A stretch of DNA of 64,000 nt, taken from contig NC_044387.1 of NCBI RefSeq assembly GCF_006542625.1, forward strand, positions 62,001 through 126,000, in the 5' to 3' direction. The translations under genes were made by a program, and so were the position numbers. The notes beneath the pieces are model-generated. The model saw only the letters and a program-made list of their open reading frames with translations, searched no databases and was not told the DNA's origin. The DNA comes from Nomascus leucogenys. Taxonomy: Eukaryota; Chordata; Mammalia; Primates; Hylobatidae. Below are positions 1-58,845 of this stretch, in pieces; the first letter of the stretch is position 1; every line of letters begins with the position of its first letter.

Positions 1-3000
1 GCAGCCAGGGTTCAGGGGGATTCCCGAGGGGAGGTGCCAGGTAGTGTTGGGTGGGGTGGTCCCCTGGGGGTGGGTGCCCAGGTGGTGGTGACTGCTGGAG
101 GGGCTTGCCAGGGGAGACTCCGAACACTCAGAGGGACCTGACTGTGGACACCCAGAGAGGAGCAGGGCCAGGAATATGCACTTGGCCTCCACCCACCAGC
201 CCCGACACAGTGGCCCTGGCCTGGGGACGTGTATCACAGGATGGACACCTACCCTGGCCCTGCCCCTGCCCCAAGGCTTAGCTTTCAATGGAGTTGTGAT
301 GGCAGGTGTACCTGGAGTCTCAGGTGTGACTGAAGCACACTGATGAGTTGCAGGACCACAGCAGTGAAGGCAGAGGCACAGGGCAGGCGCGGGCAGCGCA
401 GCCGGGAGGCTCGGCCGGAGCCCAGAGCAGGGTCTGGGCTCCAGGAGGTCCGAGCTGGGCAGAGCAGAGTTGTGCCTGTCTGGGTAGTACTGGCAGGGGC
501 TGAGCTGGAGACCTGGGCAGAGGGCAGGCTGGCTCCAGAGGCACCCAGGGAGCCAGGGGCCCGAGGGCAAGAGATGTGAGGAGAGCCAGCCACATTGCTC
601 CCGCCTCCCAGAGCACGCTGGAGACGTCAGGAGGCCAAGAGAAGACGCCCAAGGAAGGCCGTGCCCGCCAAAGGCCCCGGGGCACAGGAGGGAGGGGCCT
701 GGGGTCACCCACGGCCCAGGTGTCTGCTTCTCCTCTTTCTCTTGGGGAACAGGTACTGCCCACACCATCCCCGGGGCACAAACCCGAGCAGTGTCCATGT
801 CTGACTTCCACGTTTCCATGGCCTCTCTGCACACCCACTGTCACTCTCAGCCGTCTGGCCACCTCCCTGGCCAGGCTCTGGCCGCCAAACAGCCGCATCA
901 CAGCACCTGCCAGACTCCCAAAGAGCTTCTGGGCCACCCACCCTCTAACACATGATACTTCACCAGGCACCATCACCCACGAACACCTCCAGCAGCCGCC
1001 CTGAAGACGCTGAGTCCAGATCACGCTGAGGCCCCCACGGCCCCACGTCTTTCCACCTACATTTGAATCCTGCACTGTCTCACTGTTTCCCAGTGACTCT
1101 CAGCCAGTGAGAGACGTCTGGCCTTGCCACACCCTCCCCACTCCGCCCTCTGCCCCGCAGCTGCCCAGGCCGCAGCAAGACCCCGCTGCTGACCTGTTCG
1201 TGTTTCCCTTCGAGACATTCTTTCCCAGGCCTCTTCCTTCCTAGGTGGATTTTCGGAGCTCCCCTCTCAGTTTGCAGTTTCTCCTGGGCAGCGTTACCCA
1301 CTCACACCCTTTGCTATGGCCAACGTGCCCAGGAATGCGACATGTGAGACCCAGACAGTCTCTGATGAGTCCAACACCTCTACTGGGGTATCCAAACATG
1401 TCCCTCCATCCCCAACTCAGTGAACGGCACCCTGTCATTGCCACACACACAGAGCCTGGGTGCCACCATCAGCTCCTCTTTTTACCCTACGGCCAGTGAC
1501 TAACTCCTAATATTAACCCAGACCTTCTCTTTACTCCTAGCCATTTCTGGATCCAGATCGTTCATGGTCTCAGGCCCTTCACCCCACTTCCTACCAGTTC
1601 TCCTTGCCTCCTGATACCTAGCACAAAGCCAGGAACATGAGACGCACTAACAAAATGCAAAAATAGTATGACATGTCCCTGCCAGGCGTGCCCAACTCGG
1701 TCAGCCCCCTGGGGCCAAGAGGCAGGAAAACGTCCACACGCGGGCCCTGGATACTGCCTCGGGCCTTCTGCCACTGCACTCACGTGGGGCCTTTTGCACA
1801 CTAGGGGCTTCGTTAAGGGAACTAATTCTCAGAGGGGCACAAAACCAGACATGGGCTCTGAAGCTCCCAGTGCGTCCTCTGCGGTAACACATCTTGCTCC
1901 TCGGCACCCCGCCTGTTCCCAGCTCCAGCTCTGATGGGCCCCCATGTCCTACGACCCCTCCTCTGTACCTCCCTCCTACGCCCCGAACAGGGTTCAGGGA
2001 TCCTGGGAACACACTTGCCCCAGCTGCATGTGGCCTGCAGGGGCCCCCACTGGCAGGTATGGGACACGTTCAGTCTGGGTTTCAAAGGAGCAGGCCCTGC
2101 TGGCCATGGCCCTGCTTACCAGTGTGATCCACCAAGCACACGGCGCCTTGTCCAGATCCCTGACAAGCATATTAGCAGGCAGGGTCTGCAGCAGGCCACC
2201 AGGGCAGGGTTTCTTGACCAGTTTGAGGAATGCGGGTCTTCCGGGAGATCTAGGAACTGACTCTAACAGGTCTGGAGACCATGGCACACAGTACCCTCCT
2301 CCGCACAAGCTGTCAAAGGCACAGAAGTACCGCAGCAAAGAACCTCTTTTTGTGTTTCCAAAGCTATTTTGCCATGAACTTTACCTACAAAACCAGATGT
2401 GAGAGTCCCATGGAAAGCTAAGTGCCAAGGCAGACATGAGCCTTGCTGTGGACCTCAGACCCCACACGGGATTCACATCCGAGCATGGGGCCTGGAAGAC
2501 AAATGTGTGGAGCCAGGGTCTCAGAGACAACTGTGAGCCTCAGACAGATGGGGTGCCTGTGGCCAGTTGTGGGGCTCGGAGTCAGGTCTGAATCATGCCC
2601 AAATGCAGCCTCAGAGTCAGGTGTGGGGCCCAGAGACCGAGGAGGGGCTCTGGGCAGATGAATGGTCTGTCCAGCAGAGCTAGACTTGGAGCTGGGAGCA
2701 CAGAGCAGGTGGACAATCTGGGATCAAGGATTCAAAAGGCCAAAGGTCCTGGACATTCCAGAGGCTGCATGAGAGTGCCACATCCTCCAGGTTCCCCTGG
2801 AAATCAAAGGTGGCCCCAGAGCTGATCATTTTTCCACAGGTTACCGAGCTTTGGTTCCATGACATACAGGACAGCTTAACTTGCCCAGAAAGCTCTCAGG
2901 CCACAGAACACCTTGTGGCTAAAGCACATCAGGAATGAGCCATCTGTGGGGAAGGTGGGTGGGCATTCCCTTCCTCATGGTGTCCGTCAGGGAAGAGAAG

Positions 3001-6000
3001 GATGGGCCTGGGAGACAAACACTGTGGAACACAAGGGGCTGGAAACACAGCTCAGGGTATGGCCCTGAGGGTGACCTAGCAACTCTGCCAGGACTGGCCC
3101 TGGGAAGGAAGCAGCCATACCTGGATGTCAGAACCTCCCATACTTTAGACAGTTCCACCAGCAGTTTTATCCCTAAGTGAGGAGTGAGTACCGGACTCCA
3201 GCCATTAGGGGCTGCAGGACAAGAGCTGACAACAGCCACAGTGGGCATACAAAGGACCAGATCTGAAGCAGGACTGGACTCAGACATCACTAAGTGTCCT
3301 GTGCTCCGCCCCGCTGCCTGCAGCCAGAAGCACCAGAAGTTAAGGGCCCAGGGTGGGCAGTGGGGCCCCCTCCAGTGGCTGTATTTTAGCCCAGGTCTGA
3401 GGGCAAGAAGGGGCACAAGAGGGTGAAAGGAAGAGTGAGCTGGAACAGAAGGTAACACAGAGGCAAACTGAGAAGGAAAAGCACGCCCAGGTAGGCCACT
3501 CAGGTGGCACCAGGTGCCACTTATGACAAACATGACCAGTAAACAAAGGGAGTGAGTCTGTGCGATACACACACCTGCCACTTCTGTGGAGGGGGATTAT
3601 TGGGCAAAAGCCCATTGTGTGTCATCAGAAGGGGTTTCACAACAGCGGCCCTCGATGACGGCAGCCAGAGAGCAGGGCTCGTGGTCAGGCAGGCCACCGT
3701 TTTCTGTCTGCAGGGAAACTCTCCAGTACCTCAGTTTCATTGTATGGAACATGGCGATTCTTAGGGTCCGTCTAACGGAATGGTGTGAAGACAAACTGAC
3801 ACGGCAGGATCGTCTCCGATGCTGCATCCAACAGGCTTGTTTTCCCACAAAGGACTCTAAGACCTCGCCTAGGTGTCTCAGTAACAGCAGAGACAATGGC
3901 AGCTCACACCCGTGAGGGTCCACAGGCCCCAGCCCTGGGCCTACTGCGTGCTTCACAGGTGAGGCCGCGTGCGGACTCGCGACAGCCTGTGCAGTCGGCT
4001 CACTGTAAATACACCTCGCAGGGGAGGGAGACAGCACTAAGCTGTGACCTGCTGGGCACCGACGTCAGGGCCCTCTGATGGCTCCAAGCCAGTGACCGGC
4101 AAGGAAGTGAGTTGCTGATGCCAGTGGGGGCCGTGTCACAGGAACGCTGGTTGTTACAGGCTGTCCAGCATCTGGTTACTCCAGGGCCAGCACTGGACCT
4201 TCCATCTGGAGAGGCCCCTCCCCTCACTCTCAGCACCTGCTTGCTAGGTGGGCGGACCCATCCCCCTGGCTCCTGGGAGAACAGAGGACTCAAGCCTGGC
4301 CGATGACAGCCCTATGTCCCCAGACCCCAGTGGTCAGTCAGGGAAAAGCGGAGGACCCACACGAACCCAATCAGAGATCAGAATTTTGCAGGAACTACTG
4401 AGTAAAAGAACAGACATCACGTAAGGGTCAGGGCTGCCGGTCTTGTCCTTCCCCATCCCACACCTGAGAAAGAAAAACAAACAGGGTCCTGGTGAAAGCC
4501 AGAGCCAAGGGCTAAGAGAACCGTACCCTGATCAAGACAGAACGCTAAAGAGCACTGTGGGAGGATGAACTCAGAGAAGGGGAAGTGCCAGAGGTTCCGG
4601 CTGAGGAATCCCCTGACCCTGCCCGGCAACTGCTGCAGCTGCCTCGCAGGAGAGACAAGGCCAATGACGAGACCTGGGCCCACCAGAGCCCGACCATGGG
4701 GGACCGACACCTGATGAGTCTGAACGCTGAGTAAGTCCTTCTGTAGGTTTTTGTCCTGAGCCACCTCCCTAGATCTCAAATCACAAAAGACAGCATTTGC
4801 ATTTGCTTTGTTCTTTCATCCATTTAAGAAATGTTTATTGAGGGCCTGAACCAGGCCAGGCACTGTGCTACGCACTTTTTAAAATGGCTTTGATTTTCGT
4901 CAAGACCAAGAGGCAGAGAGGAGCGGAGGGAGAAGCAGAGAGGGAAGACGGGGGCTGGTCAGGTGTGGGTCAGGAGACCCCAGCCTCAGGGGTCTGGTCC
5001 TGTGCAGAGGCCTAGGACCAGGCTGCTCACTCTGTAACACCCATTCTACGGGCACCTTCAACACTGCACTGCTGGGAAGAGGGCTTTCCAGTTTGGCTGG
5101 GAGTTGGAAGAGGCTGAAAGGGGAGAGGACCCCAGAGCAATTCCCCAGGATGACAGGAGCTGGAGGTAGCACCCCGGGACCTTAGGAGAGGCCTCATGAG
5201 CTTCCCAAGCTCCCACCTGTCTTTTGAATCCTGAACTAAAAAGGTAGAATGGCCAGGCCTTTGTAAGACCCGCAAAGTCCTTAAGTTCTGAAAATGTTGC
5301 TACGCTGTGAACTCTGTCCTCCAAGGCTGACAGTACAGGGCCCACTAGGTTGGTCTTCCGGGCGGCAAGAAGGAGTCCAGAGGTGGCATCCACATACCAC
5401 CCCCCCAGACCCAAAGAGGAGAGGGGAGACCTAGAGGCACAGAAGGCAAAAGCAGCTTTAAAAAGGCAGACAAGGGGGCGGGTGGGGGATGACCGGCTCT
5501 GCCACCAGCATCCGTGCAGCCCACGGGCCTGAAGGGCTCCTCTGTGGAAGGAGCCTTGGGAGTCGGGTCCTCAAGGAAAGACCTATGGGATCAGCCCAGG
5601 GCTCTGGCAGCTGTGACAGCCTCAGCAGCAAACCAGGCCCCTGCTCAGATCCCTCTGGGTAGAGGCAGGACAGACAGGGAAGTGGTGGGGAGAAGGCAAG
5701 AGGGCAGATGGAGTGCAGGGAGATGGCGTGACTCCCATCTACCTTCTTACTGCACTTTAGAAATGACACACGGGAATCCATGTCTAAGGGATTCTAAGGT
5801 GGTGCCAAGAGACAAATGTTTCTGGGATGGGAAACAGGAAGTTAGTGGCAGATCCCCCAAAAGAAAAGGAGTCAGTGTGCTCCAAGCCGCCAAAGGAAGA
5901 AGGCAGGAGGCAGCTCTAAGGCAGAGGGTATCAGCCACACTGGGCAGCCACGTGGCCACAGAGAGGATGGGAGGAGGGAGACGTACCTCCAAAGTAAAAC

Positions 6001-6388
6001 ACAAAACCACCCTTCATGGTAAAGACAGCCTGCGTCGGGAGCGAGAGAGAGAACCCACAGGAATCCCCGGGGCCAAGAGCCTCCGGGAGGGACATGGAGG
6101 CGCTCACGCCCAACCCGAGCCTCTGAGGGGGGCCCGGCTCCCACTTCTGGCACCAAGAGGGACACACTGAGCAGCAACCCTGATGTGTCAGACGCCCAGA
6201 AGAACCTCCTCTCTCAGGCAGGCCAAGCAAGACCGGATTCAGGGGTGGATGGCGGGGGCGGGTTGGGGGTTGCCACAGAAGGAACGGAACAGAACAAGGA
6301 GGAACAGGAGAGCCGGAGAACAGACAAGAGGAAGGACAGAGGGGACCACGGACAAGGCACGGATCCCTCCCCGCACCGCCCTGCTCAC
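1..6388 (-). other. SHANK3: SHANK3 intron 21 (partial)
   Basis: Mostly unique non-coding sequence with no exon that I can support. I looked for the SAM-domain exon (GDWLESIHLGE and GHRMNIERAL signatures) on the minus strand and did not see it. I recall the human intron as about 8 kb, so its absence is expected. An old dispersed repeat tail lies at about 4800-4880. Confidence 0.75.
4795..4882 (-). repeat. Ancient mammalian repeat fragment (MIR-like)
   Basis: The sequence has the signature of a mammalian-wide interspersed repeat 3' tail: TTTATTGAGGGCCTG followed by CCAGGCACTGTGCTA. It is short and diverged. Confidence 0.5.
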
Positions 6389-52120
<45,732 letters not shown>

Positions 52121-52956
52121 CGGCCCCGGCTCAGCTCGGCGCCTGCCTTCCCCGGGGGCGGGGGCGGCGGGGGGAGGGGGCCTGAGACGGGAGGGAAGCG
52201 GGGGTGGCGAGGGGGCTGCGCCGGAGGCGGGGGCCGGAGGGCTCAGGGCCAGTGTGGGGGGGTTACTTGCGGGGTCCCAGGTGGGGGTGGGAGGTGTGTG
52301 CGGAGGGCGGGGGCCAAGCCACGGGGCGGGGGGCCTGGGGGCTGTGGCGGGGTGGGGGGGAGTCCTAGGCCTCGGCGGGGGGGCAGTGGCTGAGCGGCGA
52401 GGGCCGCGCCGCCTTTCCGCAGCGGGCGGGCACCCGCGGACCACCGGGGAGGGTGCGGCGGAGGAAGGGGTCCCGGAGCTGGGGTGGGGGCCGCGTTGGG
52501 GCGCGAAGACCGAGGTAGGGCGAGAAGGAGAAAGAAAAACAATTAATTTCCGGAGGTGGCGGCTTCTCCCCCCAACTCCACCGACCCCCAGCTTCAGGCC
52601 TGGAGGAGATGGCGGGGACCACCCCTGCCCCAGGCCTGGGGGTCGGACCACGGGGACCTCCAGACCGGGGAGGGTCCGGGGCCCTTCCCACCGCCTTGGC
52701 GAGAGGCCTTCCGAATTAACCCTTTCGACCACGCCCTGCCGTGTTCAGCGCGGCTCCCCCACGCCAGCCTAGTTTGGGGAGTTTGCTCCGGACTTCCCCC
52801 CCAAGGACCCCTGGCCGGTCCGGATCCAACGCCTGTCGCCCCCTCCCCGTCACCTTAGCGACGACGGGATGGGGGCGCGACCTACGGGGAAGGGCCTAGG
52901 GGAGGGGGCGCTACTAGTCTCCACCTGCGACTGGGAAGTGAATTTTAGTTTTACGC

Positions 52957-52970
52957 GTTGTCGTGGCAAC
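52957..52970. promoter_or_regulatory. RFX X-box upstream of exon 1
   Basis: GTTGTCGTGGCAAC matches the 14-base RFX palindrome at 12 positions and is extended by CGC/GCG on either side (52954-52973). It lies about 840 bases upstream of the ATG. Confidence 0.6.
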
Positions 52971-52973
52971 GCG

Positions 52974-55720
52974 GGAGGGGGTGATGAGTGGGCGGAGGAG
53001 GGGGGAGCTCAGTAAAGAAACTAGCTCAGGCACCGCCGCCCCATCGGGGTGCACCAGGCCCCCCAGCCCTGAGCGGCCTCTCGGAACTGTCCAGCACTGC
53101 GAGCCCCTGTGCCCCCAAGAGCAGCCCCTAAGTCGAAATCGTTCCGACACCCGCAGAACTCTCCCAACCCGCTTTGCCTGGCGTGTTCCCCACCCCCCTC
53201 CTCCGCCCCCAAGCAGCCCCAGATCCTCTGGAGGAGCCGCTGGCCCCCTGAGGGCAGAGCTTGAGAACGTTCGGGGAAGAGCCCGGCCTGGGGAACCCCT
53301 CTGCCTAAGGAGGAAAGCAGAGCCTCTAACCCCCAGCCTCCCCAAGAGCAGCTCCAGATCACCCACAAAACGGATTTTGCCTGAGCCTCCCAGGAATAAC
53401 CTTGAAGTGCTCTGGCCCCCATACACGCAGAAAAACCTCCCTACCCTCCCCCCGTGACAACCTGGACCATCCTAAACACCCTGACCCACCAGAACAGAGC
53501 TTGACACTCCCTCCAAGGACAGCCCCCACTCCCCAACGGATCCACCGCGACCACCACCTGCTCACCCCAGAGCACCCCTGACCCCATACAGAGTGTTTCT
53601 GATGAGCCCTCTCCCCTCAAAACAGCCTCTGGTCAACCCCAGAGCAGGGCTTCTCTTCCCTGGGACCAGTCCGGCTTCCTCCTCCCGCCTTCCCAGGACG
53701 CCACTGACCCGGCAGAGCGGAGCCCCCAGTGCGGTGTGTGGGTCACGTCCTGCGTTCTCCCCACGCCTAGACGGTTGCTCCCTGCCCAGCAACTGTGGTC
53801 CCAGCATCGCAGGCTTCCCAGCCCCCGGTCCAGGCCCCTCCCAAGGCCACTGGTCTGGCCTGAGTGGTGCAGCTGAGGGTCTCCCAGGGGAGGGGGCAGG
53901 ATGGGAGGGGTGGGGGTCCCGGGAGCAGGGAGCAGGAAGGGGCCCTGGAGGCTCCCTTATCGGCAGGAAGCACCTTGGAAGGCACGAGGGCTGGATTTCC
54001 TGTGGCCCAGCCCTGGAGAGAGGAAACCAGTGCTTCCCGGCCCACCTTGTGTCTCCACCGTCTTCCTGCCCCTGTCTCTCCCACCCGTCACCCAGGCCCC
54101 CGACTCCCTCCCAACCCCTCCTTCAGCCCTAACCCTAACCCTCCTTGCCATCCCTCCCACCACAACCTCCACCTGCCTTTGCTCCCAGGTGCCAGCCCTT
54201 CATGCCACTGTGGCCAGCAGAAGGTGGTGGATGGGGCCTCTGAGTCCACCAGCGATGGACTCTCCACAGCCCTGGGCCTCCTCCCTCTCCCTTGGGCTCT
54301 CCCTGCAAGCCTGCCCTTGGCTGGATGGACCCAGAGACCCTGGCCGGCACTCCTCCGACCGTTAGACTGGACCTCTGGGCCCCACCAGCCGCCTCCTGCC
54401 AACCCACCAGCCCAGGTGAATCCAGCCACCCCAGGCCAGCAATGGGGCTGTGGCCACTGAGCATTTCGAGAGAAAATCTCACATCTTCACCAACCAGCAG
54501 CCCACAGATTGATGGTCCCCAGACTCAGCTGGGTCAAAGACCCGCTGCCTGGGGCAACACCCTAGCCCCTGCCCAGTGCCGCCCTGAGCCTGGGTTCTGC
54601 ACGGTGCCTGGCACGCATGACGCTCACATCGTGAACAGAGTCCAAGCCTGAGTCACTCCCCAGCTCCACCGCCACCCCGGCAAACAGCAAAAATAACAAT
54701 ACCCACAAGCACTCACACACATGACGTCCTCCAGGCTCCGGGGGGTTCCTGGAGAGGAAGCCAAGGGACACGGGATGTCTTTGCCGCTTACTTTGTTGAG
54801 AATCCCCACGTTCCCCACGGCCTCCCCAAGCTTCCTGAGGACCCTCCCTCAGGCCCACCAGACCCCACCTGCCAGGCAGGGCCGCCCTGGGCCCAGGTCT
54901 ACCCCCTCTTCTCTCCCGTCTCTGACCTGGAAGGTGGGGATTTACAGGACACCATGGCCCCTAGGCTTTCCCTTCCTTCCAACAGGGCCAAAATTCTGGA
55001 AAGATCTGTCCTTCTCACCATCCCCACTTCTTCCCCACCTGCCCCCACACACATTTAGACACAAATAGGCCTCACAAGGTCTGGGAGAGCTCATGTGGGC
55101 AAAGCACCCAGAATAGTGCTGGGTGCAAACCAACCCCTGGATGGGCCCCAGCCCACTGCCCGCTGCCACCCCCAGGCTGACCCCAAGGGCCCTCCCTGCC
55201 TCAGCACTTACTGTGACACCTCCCAAACCTCGGCTCTCCTGTCTTAATACACACTCCAGCGAGGGGGCTCACGCCCCCACCCACCTTTAGGACCCCGGGC
55301 GGGCCTGGGTTTGCCCACTGCTGGCTTCTCTCTTATCAGAGCTGTTGGCCTCACTTCAGCTGCACTCAGAGCTGTCCCCTCCCGACCCCCCACTATCGCT
55401 CCCCCGGCCCCTCTCACTCCCTACCCTCCCTCTCACTCAGCCCACAAACCCTGGGTGACCACTTCCCTGGAAAAGATTCCCAAAGGTGACACCAGCACCT
55501 GTGCTGCTCACCCCGCAAGCAGGTTTCTGTCCTGTCCCACCTGACTTCCCCAGAACCTTCACCTCCCTTGGTTTCCACACCTCAGGGGAGAGGACCCTCT
55601 GCTCCCAGGCCATGCCCTCCACCTTCCTCTCCCAGGTGGGCCTGCCTGGCCCACACTGCTCCACTGCCTCACTGTGGTCCCCTGCCTTCCTCCTGAGGTC
55701 CTTCTAGCATACTCTGACTC
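52974..55720. other. Upstream intergenic unique sequence
   Basis: GC-rich but CpG-poor unique DNA. Several long open frames exist on both strands, but they have biased composition, no splice pattern and no recognisable protein family. I see no gene. Confidence 0.6.
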
Positions 55721-55724
55721 ACTT

Positions 55725-55860
55725 ATTTGTGCTTTAGTGTCTTTCTTTCCCCGCCAAAATGTAGGCACCCAGTGGAGAGAGACCTTTGCCGGTTTGGTTC
55801 ACTGAAGTGTCCAAGCCCCTGGCACAGCCTGATGCCCATGCTCCCGCTGTGTGCTGGGTC
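55725..55860 (+). repeat. L2-like fragment
   Basis: AAATGTAGGCACCCAGTGGA, then AGCCCCTGGCACAGCCTGAT in L2 3' order; diverged. Confidence 0.4.
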
Positions 55861-56190
55861 ACACCAGCCTCCACCTGCAAGTCCACACCCAACTTCCCCT
55901 CTGCAGATCAGTCCCTCTCCCAGGCTCCAGACCAGCTGTGTAAGGCAGCCATCCTTGAATACACAGTATTTGCAGGGAGTAGAGTTTTTATTGCATCTAG
56001 TTATTGAATATCTATAGGTGTATTTAGGTTCCATTTTATCTTGAATCTTATTTAAGTTTTATTTTTCTAGGAATACAAATCTATTTCTAAATAATTAGCT
56101 TTTCATTTTTTGATCATCTCTGTTTTCTATTTTCTGTTCTTATGTTTATTTCTTTACTTTTTTGAGTTTTTATGATTATTTTTCTTTTCC

Positions 56191-56483
56191 TTTTTTTTTT
56201 TTTTTTGAGACGGAGTCTCACTCTGTCGTCCAGGCTGGAGTGCAGTGGTGCGATCTCGGCTCACTGCAACCTCCACCTCCCGGGTTCAAGCGATTCGCCT
56301 GCCTAAGCCTCCTGAGTAGCTGGGATTGCAGGCACCCATGACCACACCCAGTTAATTTTTGTATTTTCAGTAGAGATGGGGGTTTCACTATGTTGGTCAG
56401 GCTGGTCTCGAACTCCTGACCTCACGATCTGCCCTGGCCTCCCAAAGTGCTGCGATTACAGGCGTGAGCCACCACGCCCAGCC
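56191..56483 (-). mobile_element. AluS-type element
   Basis: Poly(T), GAGACGGAGTCTCACTCTGT to GAGCCACCACGCCCAGCC. Confidence 0.95.
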
Positions 56484-56633
56484 TGATTCTTTTTCTAAAT
56501 TGAGCTTATTAATTTTCAATGTTTCTCTTTTGTCTTTTTTTCAGTGTTTCTTCATAAACCCATGAATTTCCAAGTACCACTTTCGTTATGTCCCTTAAGC
56601 TTTCCTTTAAAAAAATTTTTTTTTGCTTTTTAA

Positions 56634-56727
56634 AACTAGTCAAGTGAAACAGTGAGAGTGAAGAAGGAACAAGTAACTGGCTGGTTGTGATCAATTAGCT
56701 GTAAACGCCACTGCACTCGGACCAGCC
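56634..56727 (-). pseudogene. Y3 RNA (RNY3) pseudogene
   Basis: Read on the minus strand it starts GGCTGGTCCGAGTGCAGTGG and continues through AGCTAATTGATCACAACCAG to TTCACTTGACTAG, the conserved Y RNA ends. A short internal loop segment is missing. An A-rich stretch follows at its 3' side (about 56600-56633), as in a retrocopy. A poly(T) and 5'-truncated Alu directly abut its 5' end. Confidence 0.9.
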
Positions 56728-56860
56728 TTTTTTTTGGACACAGTATCACTCTGTTGCCTAGGCTGGTAGGATCATAGCTCACTGCAGCCTCCCACTCCTG
56801 GGCTCAAGCCATCCTCCTGCCTCAGCCTCCCAAGTAGTCAAGACTACAGTCACACACCTG
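56728..56860 (-). mobile_element. Alu right-monomer fragment abutting the Y3 pseudogene
   Basis: Poly(T)8, then GGACACAGTATCACTCTGTT to AGACTACAGTCACACACCTG. It is the 3' half of an old Alu, 5' truncated. Confidence 0.8.
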
Positions 56861-56912
56861 TTCCCTTAATTCCTGACAAGTAGTATTTTCATTTAGTTTT
56901 GTTCTGAATTTC

Positions 56913-57214
56913 TTTTTTTTTTTTTTTTTTTTTTTTGAGATGGAGCCTCGTTCTGTCGCCCAGGCTGGAGTGCAGTGGTGCGATCTCGGCTCACTGCAAC
57001 CTCTGCCTCCTGAGTTTAAACAATTCTGTCTCAGCCTCCCGAGTAGCTGGGATTACAGGTGCCCACCACCATGCCCAGCTAATTTTTGTATTTCTTAGTA
57101 GAGACGGTTTCACCATGTTGGCCAGGCTGGTCCTGAACTCCTGACCTCAGGTAATCCACCTGTCTCGGCATCCCAAACTGCTGGGATTACAGGCATGAGC
57201 CACTGCGCCTGGCC
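56913..57214 (-). mobile_element. AluS-type element
   Basis: A 24-base poly(T), GAGATGGAGCCTCGTTCTGT to GCCACTGCGCCTGGCC. Confidence 0.95.
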
Positions 57215-58465
57215 ATTTTGTTCTGATTTTCTAATACCATTATCTATTTTGGCTTGGGAATTGCTGAAAAGTATGCTTATTTATATTTTCAAATGCATAT
57301 TGTTTTTTGTTGGGAGAAGACTAACCCTTGGTTATTGATATTTTATTGTATATGGTCAGAGAAGGATCTGGATAATACTGATATTTTGAGGGTCTGTGAA
57401 GACCCTTTCTTTGTATCCTTCTACATGGTCCATTTTTGTAAAAGTTTCCTATTTATTCAGTAGGAATTGTTGGATACAGGTATATCTATTCTTATCATAT
57501 ATATTGATATCATCTATATCATATGTATTGATTCATATATATGAATCAATAATTCATATCTATGGTACATATTAATTCATATATATTCATTATATTCACA
57601 TATAACTCCATTAGATCAAGCTTGTTTACTTTATTCACATGTTCTGTGTACTTTCTGATATTTTGTCTGTTTGATTTATAAATTACTGAGACAGATGTGT
57701 TCAAATCTCTGCTGTGACAGTGGCTTTGTCAGTCTCTTCTTGAAATTTTGCCAATTCTGGTTTCACATACTTTATGGCTTTGTCATTAAATGCTAATACG
57801 TTTAAAATTATTACAGCTTCCTGATAAATTCATCTTTTTATCATTATGTGAGACCATTCGTTATCTCTAATTGAGCTTTTTGTCTTAATTTTATTTTTTC
57901 CGACAGCTAATACAGCTACAACACACTTCTTCATGGCCTCATATCTCTTTCCATCATTCTCCTTTTATCCTTTCTGTCTTTATAGTCAGTGTGCTTCCTA
58001 AATAGTATGCACAGCTAGATTTTTTTTAAACCCAGTCTGACAATTTTTAATCTTTAAAAGTATGTATATTGTGATTAATGATATACTTTTAACTGATTTT
58101 TACCATCTTATTTCATGCCATTTGTACTTTTTTTCTCTGCTTTTTTCTCTTTCTGACTCTATTGGATTGATCAAGTTTTATTTATTCTCCTTTCCTCCAA
58201 CTCCCATCGGTTTGGAAGTTATGCATTCTCTTTCTGTCACTTTTATAAATACACTTAAACTTTGCACATGCGTAATTAACAAAGTCTAAAGTTAATTAGT
58301 ATCTCTACCTTCTGTGTAATAAAAAGAATTTAGAATACTTAACCTCCAATCGCTCCTCTCCTATAGGTTTTTGTCCATGTTGTTATCTCCAAATTAGTCA
58401 TCTCTGTTATTACTAACCCTGTCGAAAAATAAATGCTTGTTTAGACTTAGTTACATGTTAACCAG
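57215..58465. repeat. Old L1-like A/T-rich block
   Basis: A/T-rich sequence with phrases of old L1M elements (AAATTACTGAGACAGATGTG, CCAATTCTGGTTTCACATAC, TTTATCATTATGTGAGACCA). It has no open frame of note. An A/T palindrome lies at 57526-57551. Confidence 0.6.
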
Positions 58466-58769
58466 TTTTGTTTTGTTTTGTTTTTGAGTCCCAGTTTCAC
58501 TCTTGTTGCCCAGGCTGAAGTGCAATGGCTCGGTCTCAGCTCACTGCAACCTCCGCCTCCCAGGTTCAAGGAATTCTCCTGCCTCAGCCTCCCAAGTAGC
58601 TGAGATTACAGGCACTCGCCACCACACTCTGCTAATTTTTGTATTTTTAGTAGAGATGGGGTTTTACCATGTTGGCCGGACTGGATTCGAACTCCTGACC
58701 CCAGGTGATCCACCCGCCTCAGCCTCCCGAAGTGCTGGTATTGCAGGTTGTGAGCCACCATGCCCGGCC
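58466..58769 (-). mobile_element. AluS-type element
   Basis: TTTTGTTTTGTTTTTGAGTC, both monomers, ending GAGCCACCATGCCCGGCC. Confidence 0.94.
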
Positions 58770-58845
58770 TTCTTGCCTCTCATTCTTTCCTTCTAGGTTC
58801 AATTTTCTTTTTCCTAAGTACATCCTTTAGACTTTATGTATTTAT

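Noticed and set aside
1..6388. SAM-domain final exon within the window
   Set aside because: No minus-strand sequence encodes the expected signatures; the exon most likely lies beyond the left edge.
52974..55720. A divergent upstream gene or lncRNA
   Set aside because: Open frames exist but show no splice structure, conserved family or promoter on the plus strand; cannot be supported from sequence.
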